Shown: in pieces, positions 37,996 to 49,577 of the stretch
Numbering within the stretch: position 1 is the first letter of the stretch
Layout: the number at the start of each line of letters is the position of its first letter
DNA from: Thuidium tamariscinum
Lineage: Eukaryota; Streptophyta; Bryopsida; Hypnales; Thuidiaceae
Length of the DNA: 64,000 bases
Assembly (NCBI GenBank): GCA_947034885.2
Contig: OX344758.2
Location: 19,991,067-20,055,066 of the forward strand
Direction: 5' to 3'
The notes under the pieces: model-generated
Seen by the model: only the letters and a program-made list of their open reading frames with translations
Databases searched by the model: none
What the model was told of the DNA's origin: nothing
Made by a program: the position numbers and the translations under genes

Positions 37996-40900
37996 CTAGG
38001 TGGTTTGATTCCGCAAATACGAAGTCCGATCAGTCCCATGAAGCGCCACTGTCGGATAATTTATATTCAGCAACACCCCATTTCCCAGCCAGCACATTTG
38101 CTCATTGCGGGAGAGAACAGCTCTAGAGCAGTGGCAGTCAAGCGCGTAGGCCTCCTTGCAGCTGGCAGAGGCATTCCCTGTGAGATTCCGGTAGTCACCT
38201 GGATGATTGCAAGAAACACTTATCAACATTACGGAAGTTGTTCTATGGCATATGTATTTCACAAATGATTAAATGAACATGAAAGTTAGAAATAAACTTC
38301 CTATGGCAACAAAAAATGTACTTGAATTATTTCACTTTTTTGCAAAGCTGATCCAATAGGTAAAATTGAATTTTGTAGTCTAGTAAGAAGTACTCAAAGG
38401 CTGAAAATAAAACATGCAACAAATAAAAGTCCAATTGGAAGTGTTTCTTGCAACCGCCTACCTCCCCATGGCATATCAACCCCCGGAAGCTCAAGCATTC
38501 CAACAGGATTAGGAGTGCCAATGTAGGTCCCATTCTCGTTCGGGCAGTCAGCCCGTTGAGATGGGGGCTGACATCCTTTGGCCGTGTTGTTGACGTCGAC
38601 GGGAGTGAACCAGCCTTTGGTTGCAGGATTATCCGACCTTGGACATCGGCAAGTGACGGGCTCCAAAGAATCAAAGAGAGAGACACATTCCGAGTACGGC
38701 CCACACACCCCGAAGACCGTGCATTGGCTACGACTATCAGGCCGGTCAGACACCACCCAATTCGCCACCACTATCCAGCCTTCATTCAAAGTTTGGTTCG
38801 AGGAAACTGTACATTGCCAAATCCTCAAACCTCCATCCAAATCCATCGTGAGTTGCTTCAGCGTTGTATCGTTCACACGGTCTGGGCCCCCTGAAAGAAT
38901 GGCGGTGGGAGGATTGCTGCCGATGTAGAGGTGGCCCAAGGTCTCATGGAAGTAGACGCTATCGACACCCTGGATGGTGTGCGCTGCATACACGTCAGGG
39001 GCGGGGATGTAAGATCCTCCTTTCCAATTGGGGAAAACCTTGGGACTTGTCCAAGAGAGAGCTAGGACTCCCCTTGCGTCCCACCCGAACGAATACGTAT
39101 CATTCACATTTAAAACTGCCGGATCGCCCGTCCTCTGCATAGAAACCAATTCATGGCCTTGGCTACGGTTCATGATCTGCCCAGGAAGCAACGTGTCTGT
39201 GGGGGAACTATCAAGGAAGCTATTCCACACCTCCGTCCCATTTTGATTGTTTAGCACTAGCTTTCCCGTATCTAGCAAGACGACACTTGTGACGTCCTTC
39301 TGTAGAGTCAAATGAAAGATCGTCACACATATTGAAGAATTCATTAGACTGACCAGAGATCAATGCATTCGATCACAATGTAGACGTACAAACAGCAAGC
39401 AGGCAGGAGAATCATCAAATCAGGTAAAAATGCATTTGAAATTGGAATGCAATCATTTGTAATGCGAAATAAGTGTTGGTCCAGAGTTGATTGAGTCTCA
39501 AGTGCGTACATTATCCGTGAAAGTGTTCCAAATGTTGTCCCGTTGCGTGTTCTGGTTCTGGTCGGACAATTCAAGGGATCCATTTGAATGGAACAGCAAG
39601 ACCGCGGCGCTGGAGAGAGGGTAGCTACGATTTGACATCCAGGTGACCACTTGATCGATTCCAGGAATTGCAAATCTGATCATAAGGTAATGGCTTGGGT
39701 TGGCAACTCCTGTACAATGCGCGGGGGATTTGAGAAGAGAAAACTAGATTTAATACTTCAAATCTAATAACTTACGATCAATTACTGATAACGTTTTAAT
39801 AAAGCTTTTATAAGAGGAAGCTAAGTGGAACTTTCAAATAGATTTCAATTATACCTTCAAGTGTAGAATAGCTCAATTTTAGTAGAATGTAGTACATATA
39901 AGAAACATTCAGATCTCAACATTGAGATATTTTCTCTATTATCATCTAAATCTACTAACTTGGCAATGGCACAATATGAGTTCCAAAAAGGAGTGTCTCA
40001 CTAAAACAATGTCATTTTTGACTCATTCAATGTGTGTTAGAAATTATACATTTTGTATTTCAATGAATTTGATGGAAAATTCATGTAAAAGTTGTAATAT
40101 TCCTTCCAAAATACTATTGAATTAGAAAAATTAAAGAATTTTGATATTCCTTTTTATTCCTTCGTTGTAAAATCCGAAACTATCTCAAATTTGAGGCAAA
40201 AGGAACTATCCGGAATACCAATTCATAGAGAAATTGTTTGTAAATATGATAATGAGCTAAAATAATGTTTGAATTATATCTATGTTTAATTTGAACTCTT
40301 AATTTGATGTCTTACTATATTTCTTTATTTATGAGAACTTTTAAAAATCACAAATTTTTATACAATTTAAAATGACTATGAATTCATAACATCTTCTTCT
40401 AAAAACCATATGATATACTTAAATACAAACTTAATAAGGTGCATGCCTATTTTTTTAAATAAAAGACCTTAAATACATAGTCCTTTCACTACTATAATGT
40501 CATCACATGCTGAATATGTTAAATTAGGAAAAAATTCAATTGTTGAATTAGACCTATATAATACATGATTATAGTGTACTAACATATATGCCTTTTATAA
40601 CACCATGTAATTTTTGTAATTTTTCAATATTGTTTTCATTTCTGGAAGGACATTATGGGTCATTGCAAGAAACACCGGTCCTATAATTTTGCATCACAAC
40701 ACGAACCACTTTTTTGTTTTCCACTATACCTTTTGGAGACTAAGTTCAATGAACATGAAATTTTTATTGAACATACCTAACTTGAAGTTTATTAGATCCC
40801 TTATTTTTCAGGAATTAAAAAAAATCATTTTATATTTAAAAAAATATTTTCGTTGAGCTGTCACAAAATTACGTTTATGGTTATCATTACGTTCGCAGTG

Positions 40901-42335
40901 TCTAAATTTAATGATTTGAAGACGAAAATTTCATGGTCTATTTGCATAGGTGTAAAACCTATAAATTCCAAATAAAAATTTAAAAATATGTTTTTTTATG
41001 TCTTCCACATGAGTACAAATTTTTTCCCATGGCATGCAATTTTTGAACATTGATGATGGTTCTAAGATCGTTCTTTTGGTCAAATCTCATCAAAATCAAC
41101 TTTCCTCAAATGGCCAATTTTTAGTCTTTTTTAAAATTGATTTTCCTATTTTTTACAAATAAAAATGTGGAAGTACTAATTTTCATGAGATTTTGCATTC
41201 TGGATTTCCTACTTAGAGATTTTTCCTATGCCTTTCCTTTCTAGGGTACCTTCTTCTTAAAGGTTTATACATGAAACATATTTTCCACTTTTTTTAAAAC
41301 TTGTTTTTCTAATTTTAAAGTACTCCCAAAAACAAAAAAACTAAGTTTGAAAATGCTACGCTTTTTGCACAATGTTTCTTGCAACGACCCTTATTCAAAA
41401 GTCTAGAGAGTCTTGAAAGTGATACCCATATTGTGCCATTGCCCAATTGCCTTTTGTGATTAAGTTTCAAGTAATTTTGATGTGTTGCAAGTTTTACAAG
41501 TTTTTACTATATGATGTCATAATCAGGGTTTGCGATGTCCATATCTTTATCAATGATATTATTATTGTTATTATTGTCCAATTTCAGGCGATCATTAATC
41601 AGTGGGTTTAGCTCTTGTAATACATTCATTTGGCAACAAAAATTCCTAAACATCAATTGCTTGAATTCGCCAATGAAGTACTTAGGTGGTGAACAATCAT
41701 TAGCACTAATACACTGCTAAGGTAGGTACACCCAAAAGCGCCCTGTTCCTAAAAGCACCATCTACAGTGCACATACATTTTTGAAATCAGTCATGTTCAC
41801 AGACTGTAGATGGTGCTTTCAGAAACAGACTTTGATTGTTAATAACTTTTGCATACGGTATCCAAATCCTGCGTTCTTTGGTGAGTTGGAACATGCTTTC
41901 ACTTGCCAACAAGATTACATAAAAATTTGAACTAATTAATAGCAGGAACTAGGCTCAGTATGAATAAGTGGCGCTTTTGGGTGTACCTACCCTATGGCCT
42001 TACAACCTGCATAATCGAAAGCAAGCTTCTGTCCTGTGGTTTAGAAAACTAAGTAAAGAAAGCAACTGCCACAACACTGTGAGTTGTCTCCTGGGAGTAG
42101 AAATACCTGAATATGGATAAGAAAAGATCCCGAACTCAAAATAGGGGTTTGGGGTCGAAACCAATCTGTCTCCAACCATCAGCTGGGTTGCAGTAGCATT
42201 CAAGCTCGTGTAGTTTGCAGACCTCACTAGAGGCACACAGCTCGCCAACATTCCCAGCAATAGGAAGCCAAGCAACCCCCGGCTGTTGCCTCCGTCCGTG
42301 TCGGCCAAGCTGCAAATTAATCGGAATTCAAACAC
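37996..42335 (-). CDS. S-domain (bulb-lectin/PAN) receptor-like protein without kinase
   Basis: Four exons join in phase to 489 residues: 42335-42107, 39709-39510, 39299-38462 and 38198-37996. Order: signal peptide (LLGFLLLGMLASCVPLVRSA), B-type lectin domain (NPYFEFGIFSYPYSG, WMSNRSYPL, LLFHSNGSLEL, VVLLDTGKLVLNNQNG, WNSFLDSSPTDTLLPGQ), S-locus glycoprotein region (QCTVFGVCGPYSECVS, CRCPR), then a PAN/apple-like Cys-rich end (SCKEAYALDCHCSRAV, CWLGNGVLLN). Many N-glycosylation sites. Family members usually sense ligands at the cell surface through a cytoplasmic kinase; here a TAG stops the protein before the membrane helix. Intron 3 is an inserted transposon and intron 1 carries two more. 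A splice acceptor (TTTGCAG) near 42,310 means the true first exon may lie further upstream. Confidence 0.85.
38197..38463 (-). mobile_element. Introner: GGGTC-family MITE forming S-domain intron 3
   Basis: The element spans 38201-38459 (259 bp). Its ends, read inward, are GGATGATTGCAAGAAACACT and AGGCGGTTGCAAGAAACACT, the family terminal repeat. It is flanked by the 4-bp duplication ACCT (+ strand; AGGT on the coding strand) at 38197-38200 and 38460-38463. The intron runs from 38461 (GT of the upstream AGGT) to 38199 (AG of the downstream AGGT), 263 nt. Removing it restores ...PWG-GDYRNLTGN..., a continuous S-domain sequence with a single AGGT. Retention would end the protein after about 20 foreign residues. 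Confidence 0.92.
40657..41390. mobile_element. GGGTC-family TIR element, 734 bp, TSD TTAT
   Basis: Ends GGGTCATTGCAAGAAACACC and (reverse complement of the right end) GGGTCGTTGCAAGAAACATT. A perfect 4-bp duplication TTAT lies at 40653-40656 and 41391-41394. It is inserted in intron 1 of the S-domain gene. Its inverted twin lies at 56988-57719. There is no coding capacity. Confidence 0.9.
41721..41992. mobile_element. 272-bp MITE with GGTAGGTACACCC ends, copy 2
   Basis: Perfect terminal repeat GGTAGGTACACCCAAAAGCG. An internal hairpin comes from CACCATCTACAGT and its complement. It sits in intron 1 of the S-domain gene, within 420 bp of that gene's exon 1 junction. Flanks (CTA/CTA allowing one offset base) suggest a 3-bp duplication as in PIF/Harbinger, but this is not certain. 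Confidence 0.8.
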
Positions 42336-42479
42336 AAGAGCTAGAATCAGTCAGCAGTGATATGAAACATTCATTGCTTTGGATGCTCCATTTCTCCGTA
42401 GTTTAGAATAAAATTTATTTCATTTCGTTTTTGTTTCAAAGATGCAATCACAAGTTCTGAAAAAAACCTGAATTTTTAG

Positions 42480-42893
42480 GTTTTTTGAAAAATTTTGAAT
42501 TTTTTTGAGAATTTCTTGAAGAGAAAATGAAGAACGACCCCTCCCCAGTTTAGCCAGCACTAGGAACAGGGGGACTCGAGCGGGGAAAGGGAAAAACAAG
42601 GGAAGAAATTTTCCCTGTTGACAACACTGTACTCTATTGTGAATGGCAATCCGAGAATTGAAGCAGAGATAGATAATGCCCCTGCGTGGAGTGACGCGGA
42701 AGCTCATGCCGTTTCAAGGAGGGATGCCTTGTAAAATGAAATGGCCACAAACTGGAATTCCATGCATGTGTCATTAAGTTCCATGTAACCCTTATTTCCT
42801 CACGGCAGTAATATCAATGTAATTAATCCAGATACGAATTGAACCACCCGGAGACCATAACTAGTGTGATGCGAGGTGTGAGGCCCCCAACAA
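42480..42893. repeat. Duplicated S-domain 5' flank, compact copy
   Basis: Matches 53370-54455 in order: AGCCAGCA(C/T)TAGGAACAGG, TTTCCCTGTTGACAACACTG, GAATGGCAATCCGAGAATTG, ATTCCATGCATG, GTCATTAAGTTCC and GGGAGACCATAAC-like sequence. This copy lacks the three insertions present in the other. It lies upstream of the S-domain gene and so may include its promoter. Confidence 0.75.
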
Positions 42894-43235
42894 CTATCTG
42901 GTGAAAGGCATCATATTACTAAGCAACGTTGGGGTCACTTCGACTCCCCCAGATTTCGGGACTGCGTTCCCAGCGTTTTCTGAATTCAAAGAAGACTGCC
43001 TGATAACCCAGGTGGTGTCACTGTAGACTGGGGTTGGAAAACTTCGATCAGCCAGAAAGGTTCGGATGTAGACACCTTCCACCCAGGGATACGGACTACG
43101 GAGGGGAAGCCCGAGAGGCGGAGACTGAGGGGCAAGCTTACACAGTACACCGGGTACGTCCACAAGCTTGCCGGTTGGACTAACAAATACTGATGAAATG
43201 ACACCGTCACGCGGAATTATCGGACAGCCTTGCAT
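42894..43235 (-). CDS. Unrecognised open frame, 113 codons
   Basis: A GC-richer island with an open frame starting MQGCPIIPRDGVISS, continuing with PYPWVEGVYIRTFLADRSF and ending SNMMPFTR. A splice-acceptor-like TCCGTAG precedes the PYPWVEG part. I see no known domain. It could be an exon of an unrelated gene, a 5' exon region, or chance. Confidence 0.25.
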   Translation of the reverse strand: MQGCPIIPRDGVISSVFVSPTGKLVDVPGVLCKLAPQSPPLGLPLRSPYPWVEGVYIRTFLADRSFPTPVYSDTTWVIRQSSLNSENAGNAVPKSGGVEVTPTLLSNMMPFTR

Positions 43236-44500
43236 GCGTCCTCAAGATCCCTGATGGGGAATTTTGTTGAATTGGCAGTCATTCCACAACTTGGGCACTT
43301 CTTAAGTTCAGACCAAGTGGTCTGAAATCTATAGTAGACCTCTAGAGATGGGTTAGACCATCCAGTCTAAAAATGCCAAAATGGCGTAATTATGGAATAT
43401 CGCCATCTTAATGAAATTTGCCATCCTGCAAGTGAAAGTAACCTCCTAGACTGCCAACGCTAGCAAAATGCTCTCCGAATACGAATCACCCCGAGGCCAC
43501 TTAGCTTGTTTGTTCCTAGCTAGCTAACTAGTGTGAGCCCAGAAAATATACATGTGGGCAAGCAGTGAGACGGCCCTAAGTTTGGCGGTATTCCTAGCTA
43601 CTCGTAAGAGTGGAACGAGAATACTAGCCATGGACACTGAGGAGCAGTACGTACAGGGAGAACGTATTCCGCACAATCATTTCACTGCAAATACGAAGCA
43701 CCAATATATACCAGCTCGAAGCTAGTATAAGCACGAACTCCTGAAGAACTGACACCAAGGAGAAGCTAGACGTACGTTGGACAAACTTAATTTGCATTGT
43801 TCTCCGAATCGGTCTCTGAATTGATACCTGATCATCTTGCAGACCCTGAGCACACGTATGGCTTAATTCGACTCCCGCCTCGCTAGAGACTCCGGTCACT
43901 TTGTCGGAATCCACCAGTGCGTTCGTGAAGCTAGCAGCTTCGAATATATCTCAACGTACTTCTCCGAGCATGTGAATCTCATCACGACGGTACGAGTCGG
44001 TATCAAACTGAACTGTGAAGCACACAAAAACTTCACACAACAAGCGATCGATCGATAGCGCGTATTGAATGATAAAGACCCAAATCCGATATATAGCAAA
44101 TTGATCACAAGTTCACAATATCTGCTAGTCAGAACTCTGTGACAAGCTAGCTTCCACACGTCTAAGAAGCCCTCTCGATCGAAGTCAATGTTGTACGTTG
44201 CAAGATGTGACCATTCCCAAGGATGTTGTAAGGAATGATCGAAGACAATGATGTTTTTACAGACAGTCTTCGGAGCATAATATTCGGCTTACCGACTGAA
44301 TTTGTTCACGAAAAGTGACCGGGCACGCTCTCCACGCAGACAGAGCGGGTGAGCCAGCTGGCGTAGGTAAGTCAACCCTTGATGAAGGACATTCACTAAC
44401 CTAGCTTCCGTTACCTGCATGCCTTCAGTAGAGGCCAGTCCAAACAGGAAATCGAAAATCCAGGGTAACTTACCGTGTGGGTCCGTCTTCTCGCTTGTCG
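43236..44500. other. Spacer with a dispersed repeat
   Basis: No supportable gene. About 170 bp at 43,255-43,430 (ATTTTGTTGAATTGGCAGTC, CATTCCACAACTT, TCTTAATGAAATTTGCCAT) recur at 63,140-63,310. The rest has short open frames of no recognisable family. Confidence 0.45.
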
Positions 44501-44579
44501 AAAGTTTGTGGCAGTCAATTCACTTGTGCATGTCTTCACTGCCACAAACTTTGCACAAGTGAATTGACATGCACAAGTG
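44501..44579. repeat. Interleaved inverted repeats
   Basis: AGTTTGTGGCAGT (44503-44515) pairs with 44538-44550. CAATTCACTTGTGCA (44516-44530) pairs with 44552-44566. CACTTGTGCATGTC (44521-44534) pairs with 44566-44579. The arms alternate (A, B, A', B'), so they are interleaved rather than nested. Confidence 0.6.
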
Positions 44580-44689
44580 ATATACGAATAGATAGTGCGG
44601 CTAGACTATGGAGCCCAAATGCGGTGCTAGGCAAGCCATATCCACTGTTGATTATTGAAGCCAATGGATCGGAGCAGGTATTTTACTCT

Positions 44690-44829
44690 GGGGAATCACA
44701 GTATTTTACTCTGAAGATCTTCTACAGTACTTTGACTTCCAATGCATATATTTGGCTTTTTCAAAGTAGGTGATGTCACACGCTATCAAAATGCATGGTT
44801 TCCGCGGCCACCGGTCCGTCCTTCAAGGG
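44690..44829. mobile_element. Truncated TTAA-type MITE
   Basis: The right part matches the 27738 and 52081 copies (GAAGATCTTCTA, TTTGACTTCCAATG, GATGTCACAC, CCTTCAAGGG then TTAA at 44830-44833). The left end is missing or too diverged to place. Confidence 0.55.
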
Positions 44830-45099
44830 TTAATCACTATCCGTCAACCAAGTTGAGCAATTGGCCATTTGACTGGACGTTTTTGGGTGAAGCATTCATA
44901 TCGGCCCAGTGGCCCACTCGCCCAGGGTTCGATTGCTACAGTAGACAATCTGGATTGGCTCGTGGAAATCCCAGACTAGACTGCCGACTATCTGAACTGA
45001 TTCCGCGCTCCCAAGTTGCAAGAATACGACGCTACTGTACAGAGTAACAAATTCCGCACAACTGAAGGAGGTGAACGACCTTTCCTGGCTGGGTTTGCT

Positions 45100-45430
45100 G
45101 AGGTAGGAGGTCCATAAAAGAGCTGAAACTGACTTTTGTGAATTGGGGGAGGTGAAACTTCTTGAAATATTTTTCAGTAAATATATTCTTTCTAAGATAA
45201 GTGGAATTGGCATCCAACCCAAGTCATTTCACAATTTTTGGAGCTTTGTAGAATTAGTTATGAGTTTTTGAAGTTGAAATAGCATACGGCTCTATAATCT
45301 GCCCACATCCTCAATGTACATTGATTGTACATTGATTGTACATTGCTCATACAAATGACAAAGTAACATGTACAAACAAGGTTTTAGAGCTTGAGCAAAT
45401 TTGAGCTTCCTACCTTAAGGGAATTACATT
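45100..45430. repeat. Third, diverged copy of the 31.3/55.3-kb repeat
   Basis: Shares in order GTAGGAGGTC, TGAAATATTTTTCA, AAGTGGAATTGGCATCC, AAGTCATTTCA and TTTTTGGAGCTT with 31,345-31,690 and 55,330-55,560. It includes a short local triplication of TTGTACATTGA near 45,320-45,345. Confidence 0.6.
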
Positions 45431-45947
45431 TAAATGCATTTGTTGAGCATTCACTTATTCCTATCATCACATTGATAAATTTTTGGTTTGAGATTACTGG
45501 AGGTAAAAAAGATATTTTAGATTCTGACTTTATTCATTGATTGGACATTGAATGAATAAACTATGAATTTTCACAAAGTGCAAAGAATAGGTATTTCTAT
45601 AACTAGCTTTTGATTTGATTCTCATGAATCATAGGAGTTCATTTGTAGGAAAGAATTTGTAAGGGTCGATTTCAAAAAGGGATCACTAGTAAGTGTAATT
45701 ACCTTACATTAATTGCATTCTTGTAATTTGGAAGTACATACATAGTAAACACAAATGGGGCACATTTATCCCCTACAAGACTATGGCCTTTTATTTGTCA
45801 AAAAACACCATTTCTATTGCAAGATGCAAAAAAATAAAAATAAAAATAAATAAAAAATTGTATATTTAATTGTAGGTCTGGATGTTACAATAGGTAGAAG
45901 AAAATTTAGAAACTTTGACCTTAAAGATTGCAAGATGTTTGTGTTCA

Positions 45948-46502
45948 ACCGCTAAAGGACCAAAGGGGTTTTGTTATCGAAAACCACTCAAAACTATCAT
46001 TTGCACATCTAACCATGAGATCTATGGATTTTGATTTTTCTAATTTTTTATGCTGAAGAATCTAGTCAAGATTTTGTGAAAAAAAATCAACAAAAGAATA
46101 TTTAATTTTCACACATTAAAAAATTGTTAAGTAGGTTCAAGATTGAAGCAATACTAAATTGTTATTAAGATAGAATTGAATTACAATAATCCCAATGGTG
46201 AAATTATCATAGAAAGAAAACTAAACCTTGTCTAATTGCAAAAATTTGCATTCAAAAATGAATTCTATAAGTTGTTCTATAAGTTTCAAGAAGATGTTTA
46301 GATTGCCTGAAAAATAAAGATAATCTATAACTTTTTCATTATTGGTCCAAATAGAATGAATTAAACCTTTACATGTAGACAAAAATATAGTATTTGAAAA
46401 AAAATCTAAAAAAATCATTTTGACTTTTTATAATATTTTCTATACTATTGGCAAACCTCAATCGTTTTTTATTGTGCCATAACTTTTGCTCCTACACACC
46501 AA

Positions 46503-46553
<51 letters not shown>

Positions 46554-46689
46554 CCTCTTTAAAGCCCTTGAAATACTAAACATCTTCAAAAACTTTCAAA
46601 AAATTCACTACAAATTGAGACATTAGGAGCATGTACGGATGTACCTAAGCCCAAATTGTCTCCTAAGTGAACAAACAATCCTTTAAGGG
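45948..46689. mobile_element. Long TTAA-type element with CCTAAAGGAC-like ends, older copy
   Basis: The left end ACCGCTAAAGGACC after a mutated TTCA, and the right end CCTTTAAGGG before TTAA (46690-46693), mirror the intact relative at 47526-48446. Shared internal words include AAAACCACTCAAAACT and CCCAATGGTGA. There is no transposase frame. Confidence 0.55.
46506..46549. repeat. (ATT)n microsatellite
   Basis: About 14 uninterrupted ATT units inside the TTAA-type element. Likely length-polymorphic. Confidence 0.9.
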
Positions 46690-47525
46690 TTAAAAACTTA
46701 AAATGAAGGGAATAAATTTATTTGCACTAGGTCCTTTTGATTTAAGTCTTTTGACTTTAGACCTTGTTAACTTCAAATTTTTTCAGTATACATTTTGAAT
46801 TGAGAAAAAAATTGTATTCAAGATTGTGTTGAAGATCTAGAATCAAAATTTAATCCACCTAATCTTCACTCTTTAAAAAATTGTATTGTAAAAACAAATT
46901 AAAGATAGAAAGACAAAACAAATGAACTAAATCTTTAATACATCTCAGATGGAATTGAAATACACTAATTGCAACAGTGAAATTTTTCCTATTAAATTTT
47001 TTTGTTGCTTCATAAACTACTTTTTGGGCTTAATGTCACATAACTTGTCTTCATGGTCACTGATTGAAGCCTGAAAATTGTATTCTTACGAAGCTAATGT
47101 ATATATTTTTTTTTAATCTTCAAACATATTTCAAAAAGTCAAGTCAAAAATTGAGATCCTAAAAACCTACTTGAACCTTGCAATGTCATCTAAGGTGACA
47201 CTTCATCCTTTAAAGATTAATTTGAATTTTTTAAATAATTGTCTTAGTGCCCCATGACATTTTTGAACTTTAAAATAGGGGTCCTTTGCTCTCTATAAAT
47301 GAAGGCCCCTTTCACTATAAAAAAATCTTAATTAAGTGTAAGCTTACCACTGTACTATGGGCCATTGTAACAAAAAAATCTGAAAATTCTTCTTACAATG
47401 ACAATGAAGTTGTAGACAAAGACGAACATCTTGTCATCTTCCTATTCAAGAATTTTATGTCAAGGAAAAGAATTTAGCCAAACCAACCATTATCCATAGT
47501 TTATTATTATGAAACTTTTTTTTAA

Positions 47526-48446
47526 CCCCTAAAGGACCATGGCCGTTTTTCAACCCAAAACCACTCAAAACTGCCATTTCTGCTCCATTCATTTGTGAAA
47601 AACAAAAAAACTAATTTTTTTGAATCTAACCATAGGATCTTGTACTTTAATTAACTAAGATCATGTGGTGAAAATTTCATGAAGTTTGACCCTATAGATA
47701 GGAAGATATGAGTATTCAAAGCTGGAAAACAAAGTTTTCTTAAACTCTAGTTTGCAACTTCAAATGACTTTGTCCTCCATTTATGTAATTTTTTTGCACT
47801 ACAAACCTTGAATTTAAATTTTTTTTCTATTGAGAAATTGAGCTAAGAGCTTAGGAAAAAAAATTCACAAAATAAAGGCTTTTTTTTCATTCTTCAAAAA
47901 ATTGTCAAGTAGATGTAGGTCCAAGATTGAAAGAAAAACTAAATTGCAAATATCTCATAGATGGAATTGAAACACAATAATCCCAATGGTGAGATTGTTC
48001 TAGAAAACAAAATCAACTTTTTCCAACAATTTTTTTTGAAAAATTGTGAAAATTGCATTCATAAATGAATCCTATAAGTTATTTTTTCAAGAAGATGCTT
48101 AGATTGCCCGAAAAACAAGATTGTTCATAACTTTCACATTACTAATCCAAATGGAATGAATCAAAGCTTCACTTGTAGACAAAAATAAAATATATAAGAA
48201 AAAAAATTAATTTTTTAATTTTGACGTTTTTGTAGATTTTTTTTTCTCCCCGGCGACATGAAAATTATGTTTAAGATGGCATAACTCTTGCTCCTGGTCA
48301 CCAATTGAAAAAAAAAAAATTCCCACAGAGCTAATGAGTTTTTCTATCTTATGTGAAAATTTCAAGAAAATTCATTAATAATTGAAGTCACAAGTACTTG
48401 CCTGAATTCTTAAAGTCCCCCGAGGGTACTCTTTGTCCTTTAGGGG
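47526..48446. mobile_element. 921-bp TTAA-flanked element with CCCCTAAAGGAC ends
   Basis: Both ends read CCCCTAAAGGAC inward, flanked by TTAA (47522-47525 and 48447-48450). The structure fits a piggyBac-type non-autonomous element, and no transposase is encoded. Flanking DNA carries fragments of the same family, so this 45.9-48.5 kb interval is a cluster of them. Confidence 0.75.
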
Positions 48447-48450
48447 TTAA

Positions 48451-49577
48451 ATGATATTTTTGGGCAATTCTTTGCACTTCTACTTGGATTTTAACAAAAA
48501 TTGAAATCTGAATTAGAAACTTTCCTATAATTTTGAATCTGAACCAATATTTTGCAAAAGTGAAAAAAGATCATTACTAATTTCACTTTTGGGGAGCAAT
48601 GATATGAAGTATATTGGATTCATGAGAGAGGGGTTACAATTCAATTTGAATCCCATATAATGTTATTAACCACCATTAGGGTCCTTTTTTACTCCCTACA
48701 AATGAAAGAACTTTCAATATCGATGGCAATTTCACAACCAACCAATGACTCTATGCAATTCCTTGAGCAATTGATGGCACTAGCATTGCAACTTCCTAGC
48801 TAGCTCATGACCCTCTCAAATTAAATTCACTCCCAATAGTCCTAAGGATGGAGGGAAAATTTATCCCAATTTCTAATAGAAGTACATGCTTCAAATTGGT
48901 TAAGAGTGTTACCACAAATGGTGAATGAGAGAGGTGTAGTTTACAATTGGATTGTTTGGCATGCTCTTCAAATATGATTGGTGTATGTGGTGGTCATCTA
49001 CATTAATGAAAAATAGTAAACAAAGCACACCAAAACAGATAAATACAATGACCAAAAAATAAACCACCCCATATTGCCTCAAAAGTATTGTCAACTTGGT
49101 TTAAGTTTCTAATGAAGAAGGAAAACTCACTATATGTATAATGGGTGGTAGTAGATTGAACAACCCATATGAAGTTTATAAACTAATATTAGTAAGAGAT
49201 CCTACTAAATCTAGGTTTAGACTAGGGTGCAAGAACAAGAAATTATAGGTTTCAAGCAATCCTATTGGTTGAGAGTATGGACCCAATTGGTTGAGAGCAA
49301 CCTTATTGGTTGTGTAATTTTTTGGACCTAGTTTTGAACCCTAGTATGAATTCAGCCTAATTCTAGTTTCCAAATCCCACATAGTTGTTCTACCTCTACT
49401 ACCCTATGTATATATATAACTCTCACTTGAAAACTCAAATCTAACAGGAAGTCTTTTTTAACTTTTTCTTAGACACGAGTATAAGAGTTTATTGTCAATA
49501 GTAGAGTCAAAACCTATATTAAATTATTCTCAAGACATGGTATTTTGTAGTGCACTAATGGCCATTTTTGGCCTTAG
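48451..49577. other. AT-rich spacer
   Basis: About 1.1 kb without a gene, domain or clear repeat I can defend. Confidence 0.4.

Noticed and set aside
38448..39246. Several plus-strand open frames of 70-148 codons
   Set aside because: They lie antisense to S-domain exon 3, whose lectin and Cys-rich motifs define the real frame.
40657..41390. A second introner in S-domain intron 1
   Set aside because: The element lies well inside a 2.4-kb intron with its own distant splice sites. Its TTAT duplication does not form the splice borders.
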